NCBI RefSeq assembly: GCF_003627055.1
Contig: NZ_CP032624.1
Location: forward strand, 1,798,001 to 1,862,000
Direction: 5' to 3'
DNA: 64,000 nt
DNA from: Gryllotalpicola protaetiae
GTDB taxonomy: Bacteria > Actinomycetota > Actinomycetes > Actinomycetales > Microbacteriaceae
In this document: positions 45,359 through 53,467 of the stretch, in pieces
Layout: the number at the start of each line of letters is the position of its first letter
Numbering within the stretch: the first letter of the stretch is position 1
Made by a program: the position numbers and the translations under genes
The notes under the pieces: model-generated
Told to the model about the DNA's origin: nothing
The model's input: the letters and a program-made list of their open reading frames with translations, nothing else
The model's database searches: none

Positions 45359-45402
45359 TGCCCTCTGGGGGCCTCCGATTTTTGAACAGTGCCCTCAGGG
45401 GG
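45359..45402 (+). promoter_or_regulatory. Pair of 13-base direct repeats upstream of hemQ
   Basis: TGCCCTC(T/A)GGGGG occurs at 45359-45371 and 45390-45402, 31 bases apart (about three helical turns), just before the ribosome region and ATG of hemQ at 45417. Each unit is nearly palindromic. They may bind a regulator of the hemQ-hemH-hemC-hemD operon. Confidence 0.4.
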
Positions 45403-45416
45403 AGAGACTGGAAGCC

Positions 45417-46157
45417 ATGACGAACTCGGCCGCACCGGGGGCGACATCCGCTCCATCTCCCGCCGACGCAGCCGACCAGACCTCAGTCCAGCCCGACGGC
45501 TACACGCTGTGGGTGGTCCTGCGCCGTGATCCGGCGCGCTCGGCTGAAGCATCCGGTCTCGACGCCGCTGTCGCTGAGATCGACCAGGTGGTCGCGAACG
45601 CGAGCGAGCGCGGCGTCACGGTGCGGGGCTTCTACGACGTCTCAGGCCTCAAGGCCGACGCCGATCTCATGTTCTGGATCTGGGGCCCCGTCCCCGAAGA
45701 CCTGCAGGCCGTGACGCGCGAACTGCGCCGTACCGCGCTGCTCAAAGACCTGCTCCCCACGTGGAACGCCATGGGCGTGCACCGCGCGGCCGAGTTCAAC
45801 AAGGCCCACATTCCGGGATTCCTCCGCGGCAAGGACGCCAAGCAGTGGATCACGGTCTACCCCTTCAACCGCAGCTACGACTGGTACCTGCTTCCCGATG
45901 AGGATCGGCGGCGCATGCTCGCCGATCACGGCCGCAAGGGCGCGGCCTTCAAGGGAGTGCTGGCCAACACGGTCGCCGCGTTCGCGCTCGGCGACTACGA
46001 GTGGCTGCTGCCGATGGAGGCCGACGAACTGTCGGACCTCGTCGACATGATGCGTGAGCTGCGCTACACAGAGGCGCGCCTGCACGTTCGTGAAGAGGTG
46101 CCGTTCTTCACCGGCCGACGCATCGCCACGGCGGAGATCCCGGAGGTTGTTTCTTGA
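45417..46157 (+). CDS. hemQ: Coproheme decarboxylase (HemQ/ChdC)
   Basis: A 246-residue member of the chlorite-dismutase fold, of the peroxide-dependent coproheme decarboxylase type. It converts coproheme to heme b in the last step of the coproporphyrin-dependent pathway. The catalytic tyrosine is Tyr148 in VYPFNRSYDWYLL, and the proximal heme ligand is His171 in MLADHGRKGAAF. The chlorite-dismutase distal Arg-region is absent, so chlorite detoxification is not expected. It overlaps hemH (TTGA). Confidence 0.94.
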   Translation: MTNSAAPGATSAPSPADAADQTSVQPDGYTLWVVLRRDPARSAEASGLDAAVAEIDQVVANASERGVTVRGFYDVSGLKADADLMFWIWGPVPEDLQAVTRELRRTALLKDLLPTWNAMGVHRAAEFNKAHIPGFLRGKDAKQWITVYPFNRSYDWYLLPDEDRRRMLADHGRKGAAFKGVLANTVAAFALGDYEWLLPMEADELSDLVDMMRELRYTEARLHVREEVPFFTGRRIATAEIPEVVS

Positions 46158-47233
46158 CCGACCATCGCTACAGGTACGACGCGATTCTGCTGTCCAGCTT
46201 CGGCGGCCCCGAGGGCCAGGACGACGTCATCCCGTTCCTGCGCAATGTCACAGCCGGTCGCGGCGTGCCCGACGAGCGCCTCGAAGAGGTCGCACACCAC
46301 TACCGCCACTTCGGCGGGGTGAGCCCCATCAACGCGCAGAACCGCGCGCTGAAGGCGGCGCTCGAGGGCGAGCTCGCGGCTCGCGGCATCGAACTGCCGG
46401 TCTACTGGGGCAACCGCAACTGGGCGCCGTTCTTCGCGGACACCGTCGCCGAGGCGGCGGCGAACGGCGACACGCGCCTGCTCGCCGTGGTCACCAGCGC
46501 CTACACGAGCTACTCGGGCGTCGGCCAGTACCGCGAGGATTTCGAGAAGGCGCTCGCGGTCAATGAGCTGACGCAGAACGCATCCATCGACCGCATCCGC
46601 GAGTTCTTCGACCACCCCGGCTTCGTCACGCCGCTGATCGAAGGCACGCAGGCTGCCGTGAACAGGCTGACGGATGCCGGGCACAACGCCGCCGGCATCA
46701 CGATCCTCTTCTCCACGCACTCGATCCCGACGGCGGCCGCGAAGGCCTCTGGCCCCGAGTTCGGCGAGCACGGCGCCTACGAGGCGCAGCATCTCGCGCT
46801 CGCCGAGGTCATCTCGAAGGCCGTGACGGCGGCGACCGGCGCCGCGTCGCCATGGCGGCTCGTCTACCAGTCCCGCTCGGGCGACCCGCGCGTGCCGTGG
46901 CTCGAGCCCGACATCAACGACGTGATCGGCGACCTGCACGAAGCCGGCGACACGACGGCCGTCGTGGTCGTGCCGTTCGGCTTCGTGAGCGACCACATGG
47001 AAGTGCTGTGGGATCTCGACAACGAGGCCAAGGCGAGTGCCGAGGAAGCCGGGTTCGGCTTCGAACGCGTCGCCACCTCGGGCGTGCACCCCGCGTTCGT
47101 CTCCGGCCTCGTCGACCTGATCGTCGAGCGCCTCGACGACACCCCGGCCGAGCAGCGTCCGCATCTCACGGCCCTCGGCCCCTGGCCGGACCACGCGACG
47201 GTGGGCACCTACCTCGAGCCGGCGACCGCCTGA
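46154..47233 (+). CDS. hemH: Coproporphyrin III ferrochelatase (CpfC/HemH)
   Basis: A 359-residue enzyme starting at TTG within the hemQ stop (TTGA). LLSSFGGPEGQDDVIPFLRNV is the N-terminal signature. Metal and proton-handling residues lie in LFSTHSIPT (His) and SDHMEVLWDLD (Glu). It inserts Fe2+ into coproporphyrin III, supplying coproheme to HemQ. It overlaps hemC by one base (TGATG). The TTG start may lower its translation relative to HemQ. Confidence 0.95.
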   Translation: MTDHRYRYDAILLSSFGGPEGQDDVIPFLRNVTAGRGVPDERLEEVAHHYRHFGGVSPINAQNRALKAALEGELAARGIELPVYWGNRNWAPFFADTVAEAAANGDTRLLAVVTSAYTSYSGVGQYREDFEKALAVNELTQNASIDRIREFFDHPGFVTPLIEGTQAAVNRLTDAGHNAAGITILFSTHSIPTAAAKASGPEFGEHGAYEAQHLALAEVISKAVTAATGAASPWRLVYQSRSGDPRVPWLEPDINDVIGDLHEAGDTTAVVVVPFGFVSDHMEVLWDLDNEAKASAEEAGFGFERVATSGVHPAFVSGLVDLIVERLDDTPAEQRPHLTALGPWPDHATVGTYLEPATA

Positions 47234-48189
47234 TGACTGACCGGATCCGCGTCGGCACGCGGGGCAGCGCGCTCGCGCTCGCGCAGAGCGGGCTGGTGGC
47301 GCGCGACCTCGCCCGTTCTGCGGGTCTCGAGACCGAGCTCGTGACGGTCACGACGCAGGGCGACACCTCGCGGGCGAACCTGGCGAGCCTCGGCGGCACC
47401 GGAGTGTTCGCGACCGAGCTGCGCACCGCACTGCTCGCCGGCGAGGTCGACGTGATCGTGCACTCCCTGAAGGATCTGCCGACGAAGCCGTTCGACGGTC
47501 TCGTGATCGCCGCGACCCCGAAACGGGCGGATGCCCGCGACGTGCTCGTCGCCCGCGACGGCCTCAGCCTCGCGGAGCTGCCGGAGGGCGCCCGTATCGG
47601 CACCGGCTCGCCGCGTCGAATCGCGGAGCTCAAGGCGCTGCGCCCCGACCTCGAGGTCGTCGCCGACTTCCGCGGCAACATCGACTCGCGCATCGGCAAG
47701 GTCGCCTCCGGCGACGTCGACGCCGTGATCCTCGCCGCCGCGGGCCTCGACCGACTGGGCAAGGCGGACGCTGTGTCGGAGCGCTTCTCATTGTCGGCCT
47801 GGCCCACCGCGCCCGGGCAGGGGGCGCTCGCCCTCGAGGTGCGTGCGGAGCAGGCATCCGACGCCACCGCCTTCAGCCGTGCGCTGCTGAACGGCGTCAC
47901 CAAACTCGACCACGCGACCACTCGCGCGACCGTCCGCGCAGAGCGCGACGTGCTCGCCGGCCTGGAGGCGGGCTGCGCCGCGCCGGTCGCGACGACCGCG
48001 ATCGTCGACGACGGCATGCTGTTCCTGACTGCGACGGTCTATGCGCTCGACGGGTCGCGCTCGATCACCGCGAGTCACGCGGCCGTGCTCGACTCGAGCT
48101 CGGCGATCGACCTGCTCGCCGCGGCGAGCGAGGTCGCCGGGCGCACCGTCGCCGAGCTGCTTGAAGCCGGAGCGAAGGACCTCGCATGA
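47233..48189 (+). CDS. hemC: Hydroxymethylbilane synthase (porphobilinogen deaminase)
   Basis: A 318-residue enzyme polymerising four porphobilinogens. It shows IRVGTRGSALALAQ at the N-terminus, VHSLKDLPT, the PRR loop TGSPRRIAEL and the active-site Asp in LAAAGLDRLG. Cys248 in LEAGCAAPVA binds the dipyrromethane cofactor. Length is usual. It is tightly coupled to hemH before and hemD after (ATGA). Confidence 0.96.
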   Translation: MTDRIRVGTRGSALALAQSGLVARDLARSAGLETELVTVTTQGDTSRANLASLGGTGVFATELRTALLAGEVDVIVHSLKDLPTKPFDGLVIAATPKRADARDVLVARDGLSLAELPEGARIGTGSPRRIAELKALRPDLEVVADFRGNIDSRIGKVASGDVDAVILAAAGLDRLGKADAVSERFSLSAWPTAPGQGALALEVRAEQASDATAFSRALLNGVTKLDHATTRATVRAERDVLAGLEAGCAAPVATTAIVDDGMLFLTATVYALDGSRSITASHAAVLDSSSAIDLLAAASEVAGRTVAELLEAGAKDLA

Positions 48190-48974
48190 CCGAGCAGCGA
48201 CCGACCGCCGAGAAGCCGCTGGGCGGCTGGCGGGTGCTCGTGCCGCGCGGCGGCCCGTGGGGCGACACCGTCGCCGCCGACCTGCGCGCGCAGGGCGCAC
48301 AGCCGGTGATCGCGCCGATGATCAACTTCGCGCCGGCCGCAGACGCGATCGTCGTCACCGCGGCGCTGGAGCGACTGGCCGAGGGGGAGTACGACTGGCT
48401 GACCGCCACGAGCGCCACCACGGTCGACGTGCTGCAGAGCTACCGCGCCGTGATCCCTGAATCGACGCGGGTCGCAGCCGTGGGCGAGACGACCGCCGCA
48501 GCACTGGTCGCCGCGGGGTACCGCGTAGACCTGGTACCCGTGGCGAACAACTCGGCGAAGGGGCTGCTCGTCGAGTGGCCCGAGGCGACCGGTGGGGCCT
48601 CTGGGCTGCGCGTGCTCGCGCTGCAGTCCGAGATCGCGAAGCCGACGCTGACCGAAGGGCTCGAGCACCTCGGCCATCACGTGGACGCGGTCGTCGCGTA
48701 CCGCACTGTCGGCGTGCCCGTCGACGAGAAGATCATCGGCGACGTGCGCGCCGGGAACGTCAACGCGATCCTCGTGACCTCCGGGTCGGTCGCCGAGCAG
48801 GTCGCCGCCCAGCTCGGGCCGATTCCGGCCGGAACGCTGATCGCCGCGATCGGCCCGCAGACGGCGCACGACGCCCGGGACTACGGGCTCGACGTGCATC
48901 TTGTCGCGGCCGAGCGGTCGGCCGACTCGCTCATCGACGCGGTCGTGCAGGCGTCGCGGTCGACGCGGCCGTAA
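48186..48974 (+). CDS. hemD: Uroporphyrinogen III synthase
   Basis: A 262-residue two-domain protein that cyclises hydroxymethylbilane with inversion of ring D. Sequence conservation in HemD is low. Recognition rests on WRVLVPRGGPWGDTVAADL, WLTATSATTVDVL, VGETTAAALVAAGY and AILVTSGSVAEQVA, together with the overlap with hemC. Length fits. It is the last gene before a 107-base gap in front of hemB. Confidence 0.9.
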   Translation: MTEQRPTAEKPLGGWRVLVPRGGPWGDTVAADLRAQGAQPVIAPMINFAPAADAIVVTAALERLAEGEYDWLTATSATTVDVLQSYRAVIPESTRVAAVGETTAAALVAAGYRVDLVPVANNSAKGLLVEWPEATGGASGLRVLALQSEIAKPTLTEGLEHLGHHVDAVVAYRTVGVPVDEKIIGDVRAGNVNAILVTSGSVAEQVAAQLGPIPAGTLIAAIGPQTAHDARDYGLDVHLVAAERSADSLIDAVVQASRSTRP

Positions 48975-49068
48975 CTGCGGGCCGGTCTGCTCGACTGCGC
49001 TGAAGGGTCATCGGTGCTCGTGACTTCGCGCTATCGACGTGGCCGGAGGGACGTTCAGGTGCGGCGAA

Positions 49069-49074
49069 TAGGCT
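49069..49074 (+). promoter_or_regulatory. -10 hexamer of leaderless hemB
   Basis: TAGGCT is seven bases from the GTG at 49082 with no ribosome site in between. It suggests that hemB-hemL has its own promoter inside the heme cluster. Confidence 0.45.
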
Positions 49075-49081
49075 CGAGCGC

Positions 49082-50077
49082 GTGAGTGACGTGCTGCATC
49101 CCCATGTCCGCCCGCGCCGACTGCGCTCCACCCCGGCCATGCGGCGGCTGGTCGCCGAGACCCGGCTGCACCCCGCAGAGCTGATCCTGCCGATGTTCAT
49201 CCGCGAGGGCGCAGGCGGGCCGGTTCCGGTCGGCAGCATGCCCGGTGTCGTGCAGCATTCGCTCGACTCGTTCAGGGCGGCGCTGCACGAGGCAGCCGCC
49301 GCCGGCATCGGCGGGGTGAACCTGTTCGGCGTGCCGGAGGTGCACGACGCCATCGGCTCCGGTGCGACCGACGAGAACGGCATCCTCAACGTCGCCACGC
49401 GCATCGCGCGCGAAGAGGTGGGCGACGCCCTCGTCATCCAGACCGACCTGTGCCTCGACGAGTTCACCGACCACGGGCACTGCGGTGTGCTCGCCGCCGA
49501 CGGCAGCGTCGACAACGACGCGACGCTCGTCCGCTATGCGGAGATGGCTCTTGCGCAGGCATCCGCCGGCGCTCATCTCGTCGCCCCGAGCGGCATGATG
49601 GACGGCCAGGTCGCCGTCATCCGCGAAGCGCTCGATGAGAACGGATTCCACGACACCGGCATCCTCGCCTACTCGGCCAAGTACGCGAGCGCGTTCTACG
49701 GCCCCTTCCGCGAGGCGGTCGACAGCCAGCTGAAGGGCGACCGGCGCAGCTACCAGCAGGACCCGGCGAACCGCCGCGAAGGCCTGCGCGAGGCGACGCT
49801 CGACCTCGCCGAGGGCGCCGACATCGTGATGGTGAAGCCCGCGATGGCGTACCTCGACGTGCTCGCCGACGTCGCCGCCGTCTCGGACGTGCCGGTGTGG
49901 GCCTATCAGGTCTCCGGCGAGTACGCCATGGTCGAGGCCGCCGCCGCGCACGGCTGGATCGATCGTGACCGTGCCATTCTCGAGACCCTCACCGGCATTC
50001 GCCGCGCGGGCGCCGACGCCGTGCTCACCTACTGGGCCGTCGAAGTCGCGACCCGACTGCTGGGGCGCTCGGCATGA
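49082..50077 (+). CDS. hemB: Delta-aminolevulinic acid dehydratase (porphobilinogen synthase)
   Basis: A 331-residue enzyme condensing two 5-aminolevulinates. Schiff-base Lys252 lies in [12 protein letters not shown], and the second active-site lysine in [14 protein letters not shown]. The metal loop is [14 protein letters not shown] with Cys124, Asp126 and Cys134. The middle cysteine of the zinc triad of E. coli-type enzymes is Asp here, so the metal site is mixed. It overlaps hemL (ATGA). Confidence 0.96.
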   Translation: MSDVLHPHVRPRRLRSTPAMRRLVAETRLHPAELILPMFIREGAGGPVPVGSMPGVVQHSLDSFRAALHEAAAAGIGGVNLFGVPEVHDAIGSGATDENGILNVATRIAREEVGDALVIQTDLCLDEFTDHGHCGVLAADGSVDNDATLVRYAEMALAQASAGAHLVAPSGMMDGQVAVIREALDENGFHDTGILAYSAKYASAFYGPFREAVDSQLKGDRRSYQQDPANRREGLREATLDLAEGADIVMVKPAMAYLDVLADVAAVSDVPVWAYQVSGEYAMVEAAAAHGWIDRDRAILETLTGIRRAGADAVLTYWAVEVATRLLGRSA

Positions 50078-51390
50078 CCACGAACGAAGAGGCCTTCGAC
50101 CGCGCCCGCCGAGTCATCCCGGGCGGGGTCAACTCGCCGGTGCGCGCGTATCGCTCGGTCGGCGGCGCACCGCGCTTCCTGACGTCGGCGCGCGGCGCGT
50201 ACGTCACCGACGTCGAGGGCCGCGAGTACGTCGACCTGGTCGCGTCGTGGGGGCCTGCGATCCTCGGGCATGCGCACCCGGAGGTCGTGAAGGCTGTGCA
50301 GGATGCCGCGGGCCGCGGTCTCTCGTTCGGCGCAACCACCCCGGCCGAGACCGAGCTGGCCGAGCTCCTGATCGCGCGGCTCGGCGGCGGCACAGAGGCC
50401 GGCGGCCTGGTCGACGAGGTGCGCCTCGTCTCGACCGGCACCGAGGCGACCATGACGGCGATCCGCCTCGCACGTGGGTTCACGGGGCGGCCGCTGCTGA
50501 TCAAGTTCGCCGGGCACTACCACGGCCACTCGGACGGGCTGCTGGCCGAAGCCGGCTCCGGCGTCGCGACGCTCGCCCTCCCGGCATCCGCCGGTGTGCC
50601 CGAGCCGATCGCCGCACAGACGCTCGTGCTGCCGTACAACGACCTCGACGCCGTGCGCACCGCCTTCGAGGCGCACCCCGGCGACATCGCTGCCGTGATC
50701 GTCGAGGCCGCAGCCGCGAACATGGGCGTCGTCGCGCCGCTGCCGGGCTTCAACGCAGGGCTCACCGAGCTCGCCCACGAGTTCGGGGCGCTCGTCATCC
50801 TCGACGAGGTGCTGACGGGGTTCCGGGTCAGCGCGCAGGGATATTGGGGCCTGGAAACCAGCTACACCCCCGACCTCGTGACCTTCGGGAAGGTCATCGG
50901 CGGCGGCATGCCGCTCGCCGCGCTCGGCGGTCGCCGCGAGGTGATGGAGCATCTCGCCCCCGTCGGGCCGGTCTACCAGGCGGGCACGCTGTCAGGGAAT
51001 CCGCTCTCGGTCGCCGCGGGCCTCGCGACGCTGAGGCTTGCCGACGGCGCGGTCTACGACCGGCTGTACCACGTGAGCGAGACGCTGCAGCGTGAGGTCT
51101 CCGCTGCGCTGACCGCCGAGGGCGTCGCACACACGATCCAGCGTGCGGGCAACCTGTTCTCGGTGCTGTTCGCCGAGCAGCCCGCCGTGAACTACGCGCA
51201 GGTGCAGGCGCAGGACGCCTACCGCTTCGGTCCCTTCTTCCACGCCATGCTCGAGCAGGGCGTCGCCCTGCCGCCGAGCGTCTTCGAGGCGTGGTTCGTG
51301 ACGGCCGCCCACGACGACGAGGCCATCGAGCGCGTCGTCGAGGCGCTGCCGATGGCGGCGCGAGCGGCCGCGCAGGCATCCGTGGTCTGA
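50074..51390 (+). CDS. hemL: Glutamate-1-semialdehyde 2,1-aminomutase
   Basis: A 438-residue PLP/PMP enzyme making 5-aminolevulinate. [19 protein letters not shown] is the family N-terminus. Lys273 in [18 protein letters not shown] binds PLP, and [16 protein letters not shown] and [14 protein letters not shown] are further signatures. It completes the C5 pathway begun by hemA and is the last gene of the heme cluster. REP-like repeats follow its stop. Confidence 0.96.
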   Translation: MTTNEEAFDRARRVIPGGVNSPVRAYRSVGGAPRFLTSARGAYVTDVEGREYVDLVASWGPAILGHAHPEVVKAVQDAAGRGLSFGATTPAETELAELLIARLGGGTEAGGLVDEVRLVSTGTEATMTAIRLARGFTGRPLLIKFAGHYHGHSDGLLAEAGSGVATLALPASAGVPEPIAAQTLVLPYNDLDAVRTAFEAHPGDIAAVIVEAAAANMGVVAPLPGFNAGLTELAHEFGALVILDEVLTGFRVSAQGYWGLETSYTPDLVTFGKVIGGGMPLAALGGRREVMEHLAPVGPVYQAGTLSGNPLSVAAGLATLRLADGAVYDRLYHVSETLQREVSAALTAEGVAHTIQRAGNLFSVLFAEQPAVNYAQVQAQDAYRFGPFFHAMLEQGVALPPSVFEAWFVTAAHDDEAIERVVEALPMAARAAAQASVV

Positions 51391-51397
51391 GTCGCCA

Positions 51398-51525
51398 CCC
51401 GGTCGTCAGAAAGCCCGCCTGGGCGTCCGCGTGACGTGACCTTTCGACGACCCGCGCGCGGCCGTCTTGGCCCGGTCGTCAGAAAGTCCGCGCTTGCGGC
51501 CGCAGAACGCGACAAAGCGACGACC
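51398..51525. repeat. Tandem REP-like hairpin units after hemL
   Basis: CCCGGTCGTCAGAAAG occurs twice in direct orientation (51398-51413 and 51471-51486). Each copy is followed by an inverted partner (CTTTCGACGACC at 51441-51452 and CAAAGCGACGACC at 51513-51525). Two hairpins with GGTCGTC/GACGACC stems result. They fill most of the 178-base gap after hemL, the longest gene-free stretch here, and may stabilise or end the hemB-hemL message. Confidence 0.55.
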
Positions 51526-51568
51526 CCGCATCCGCGACGCGGCATGGGGGACAGGGCAGACTAGCCCT

Positions 51569-51952
51569 ATGGCCGATCTGCATGTGCACCGCGACCGACT
51601 CGAAGTGCGGCTGAGCCGCGCAGAGAAACTGCTCGCGCTGCGCAAGGACGACCTCGTCATCCCGCGTTCGGCGATCCGCTCCGTGGCGATCACGCAGGAC
51701 CCGTGGATCTGGATTCGCGGGGTGCGCGTGCCCGGCGCAGGCATCCCGCTCACGCTCGCCATCGGCACGTGGAAGTACCACGGCGGCAAGGACTTCCTCA
51801 TCGTCAAGGGCAAGTCGCGCCCGGCCGTCGTGATCGACATCGATCAGAGCGAGGCGGGCGGGGTGGCCGACGGCTACGACCGTGTCATCGTCTCGACGAC
51901 GCATGCGACCAAGCTCATCGAGGCGCTGCGCACCGGGGCCGAGGAAGCGTAG
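51569..51952 (+). CDS. Hypothetical protein, PH-domain-like
   Basis: A 127-residue protein from ATG 51569. It is a run of short beta strands (LHVHRDRLEVRLSRAEKLLALRKDDLVIP, SVAITQ, IPLTLAIGTW, DFLIVKG, AVVIDI) ending in a helix (HATKLIEALRTG). This pattern resembles a bacterial PH-like fold, and the C-terminal helix supports that. There is no signal peptide or membrane helix. I do not recognise a named family and no neighbour suggests a role. Confidence 0.72.
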   Translation: MADLHVHRDRLEVRLSRAEKLLALRKDDLVIPRSAIRSVAITQDPWIWIRGVRVPGAGIPLTLAIGTWKYHGGKDFLIVKGKSRPAVVIDIDQSEAGGVADGYDRVIVSTTHATKLIEALRTGAEEA

Positions 51953-51985
51953 ACGTCAGAAGCTCACCCTCGCGAGCGCAGCTCG

Positions 51986-52396
51986 CTATGCGGCAGCCGC
52001 GATGACCGTCAGCCCGAGCCCGATCAGCGGCGCGAGGCCCTGCGTGAGTGCGGCGGCCGCGAACTGGCGGCCCAGGGTCAGCAGCACGAGGGATGCCGCG
52101 AGCATGCTGCCCGTGCTGAGGAACACCAGCGCCAGACCCGCTGAACGGAGCCCGGTCGAGTGCAGCCCGCTCGCGAGCAGCACCACGCCGATGATCGCGC
52201 CGATCGCGAGGAACAGGTTGTAGAAGCCCTGGTTGTAGGCGAGATCGCGGTTGGCATCCGCCTGCGCCTGGTCTGCGACGTTGAACCGCTTCCAGACGGC
52301 GGGGCGGCGCCAGCCGAAGCTCTCCATCCAGAAGATGTAGAGGTGCAGCAGCGCGGCGAGCACGACGACGATGCAGGCGATGACGAGAACGACCAT
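51986..52396 (-). CDS. DUF1304 family membrane protein
   Basis: A 136-residue protein with four predicted helices. HLYIFWMESFGW near the first helix and YNQGFYNLFLAIGAIIG in the second are the family's conserved stretches. The function is unknown. It is convergent with the PH-like gene and lies 35 bases downstream of the aldose epimerase gene on the same strand. Confidence 0.88.
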   Translation of the reverse strand: MVVLVIACIVVVLAALLHLYIFWMESFGWRRPAVWKRFNVADQAQADANRDLAYNQGFYNLFLAIGAIIGVVLLASGLHSTGLRSAGLALVFLSTGSMLAASLVLLTLGRQFAAAALTQGLAPLIGLGLTVIAAAA

Positions 52397-52431
52397 GGCT
52401 CAGCTTTGCACGCGGCGGCGGCTGCGCCATG

Positions 52432-53367
52432 TCACAGCGCGGCGATCGTCCAGCCTGCCGTGTGGGATGCGCCCGGCGCGAGGACCACCAGGTCGGTGCC
52501 GGAGTTGAACGCGTCGGGCGGGCATGTCATCGGCTCGACCGCGAGGCCGATGCGGTGCAGCGCCGCCTCGGCGACCGGGTCCGGCCGGTCGGCGGTGTGC
52601 ACCTGCACCCACGGGCACGCGCTGTCCCACGAGATGGCGACGCCTGCGCCCGATGCGGTGCGCACTTCGACGGATGCGTGACCTGAAGCATCCCGCGACA
52701 GCGACGTGAACGCGTGGTCGATGAAGACGTCGCCGATCGCGCGCGTCTCGCGGAAGTCCCACGCGCCGTCGTTCGCCACGTCGACGGGCGAGACGCGCAC
52801 TGGAAGCAGCGTGTCGGGCGTGACCTCGAGCACCTCGTCGGCGGGCAGCAGCAGCGACCAGTCGTCGACGTGACCGGGGCCTGCCACGAGGTAGGGGTGC
52901 GGGCCGGTACCCCACGGCGCGGAATCCGCACCGGTGTTCACGCCGGTGATCGAGGAGTGCAGACCGGTGTCGGTGAGCTCGTACGCGACCTCGACGTCGA
53001 TGCGGTGCGGGTAGCCGGGCTGCGCCACGATCGTCGCGCCGAGCGTCACGCGCGACGGGGTCTGCTCGATCGCGCCGAAGTCGAGCCAGCTCGCGAGGCC
53101 GTGCAGCGCGTTGCCCCGCTCGGGCTCCGTGAGCGGCACCTGGAACAGCTCGCCGCCGAAGGTGTACGCGCCGCCGGCGATCCGGTTCGGCCACGGTGCG
53201 AGCGCAGCGCCGCGGTAGGCGGGGCGCACCTCGTCGGCCCCGAACGGCACGACCAGATCGCGACCACGGAAGGTGAGCGAGCGCAGCGTGGCGCCGATCG
53301 ACGCGACGGTGGCGCGGTAGTCGCCGAAGTGGAGTTCGTACTGGGTGCCGGACAGAGGGCGCGTCAT
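52432..53367 (-). CDS. Aldose 1-epimerase family protein
   Basis: A 311-residue mutarotase-fold protein interconverting alpha and beta anomers of a hexose. The likely catalytic residues are the His of NALHGLA (near residue 87), the His of GTGPHPYL and the Glu of LAVEPMTCPPDAFN. The fold begins with VASIGATLRSLTFRGRDLV. It belongs to the shorter GalM/YihR-like group, so a substrate other than galactose is possible. TACCGT six bases before the ATG suggests a leaderless mRNA. Confidence 0.9.
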   Translation of the reverse strand: MTRPLSGTQYELHFGDYRATVASIGATLRSLTFRGRDLVVPFGADEVRPAYRGAALAPWPNRIAGGAYTFGGELFQVPLTEPERGNALHGLASWLDFGAIEQTPSRVTLGATIVAQPGYPHRIDVEVAYELTDTGLHSSITGVNTGADSAPWGTGPHPYLVAGPGHVDDWSLLLPADEVLEVTPDTLLPVRVSPVDVANDGAWDFRETRAIGDVFIDHAFTSLSRDASGHASVEVRTASGAGVAISWDSACPWVQVHTADRPDPVAEAALHRIGLAVEPMTCPPDAFNSGTDLVVLAPGASHTAGWTIAAL

Positions 53368-53373
53368 GCCTCA

Positions 53374-53379
53374 ACGGTA
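53374..53379 (-). promoter_or_regulatory. -10 hexamer of the leaderless epimerase gene
   Basis: TACCGT on the minus strand is six bases from the ATG at 53367, with no purine-rich ribosome site in those six bases. Confidence 0.45.
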
Positions 53380-53431
53380 GTGCGGTGCCGCCGGTGCCGC
53401 CGGTGCCGATGGGCGGCCCCCATTCGGGTGC

Positions 53432-53461
53432 CTGACGGTACGCCGTGCGGATTCCTAGGAT
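53432..53461 (+). promoter_or_regulatory. Promoter of the leaderless S53 protease gene
   Basis: CTGACG (53432-53437), an 18-base spacer and TAGGAT (53456-53461) precede the GTG at 53468 by six bases. Confidence 0.55.
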
Positions 53462-53467
53462 TCGAGA

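Noticed and set aside
45417-46157. Chlorite dismutase activity for the HemQ-fold protein
   Set aside because: The Tyr148 motif and position in a heme operon identify a coproheme decarboxylase.
53386-53409. Triplicate GGTGCCGCC-like repeat before the epimerase gene as a microsatellite or CRISPR-like array
   Set aside because: Only about three short, imperfect GC-rich units without spacers; chance in high-G+C DNA is sufficient.
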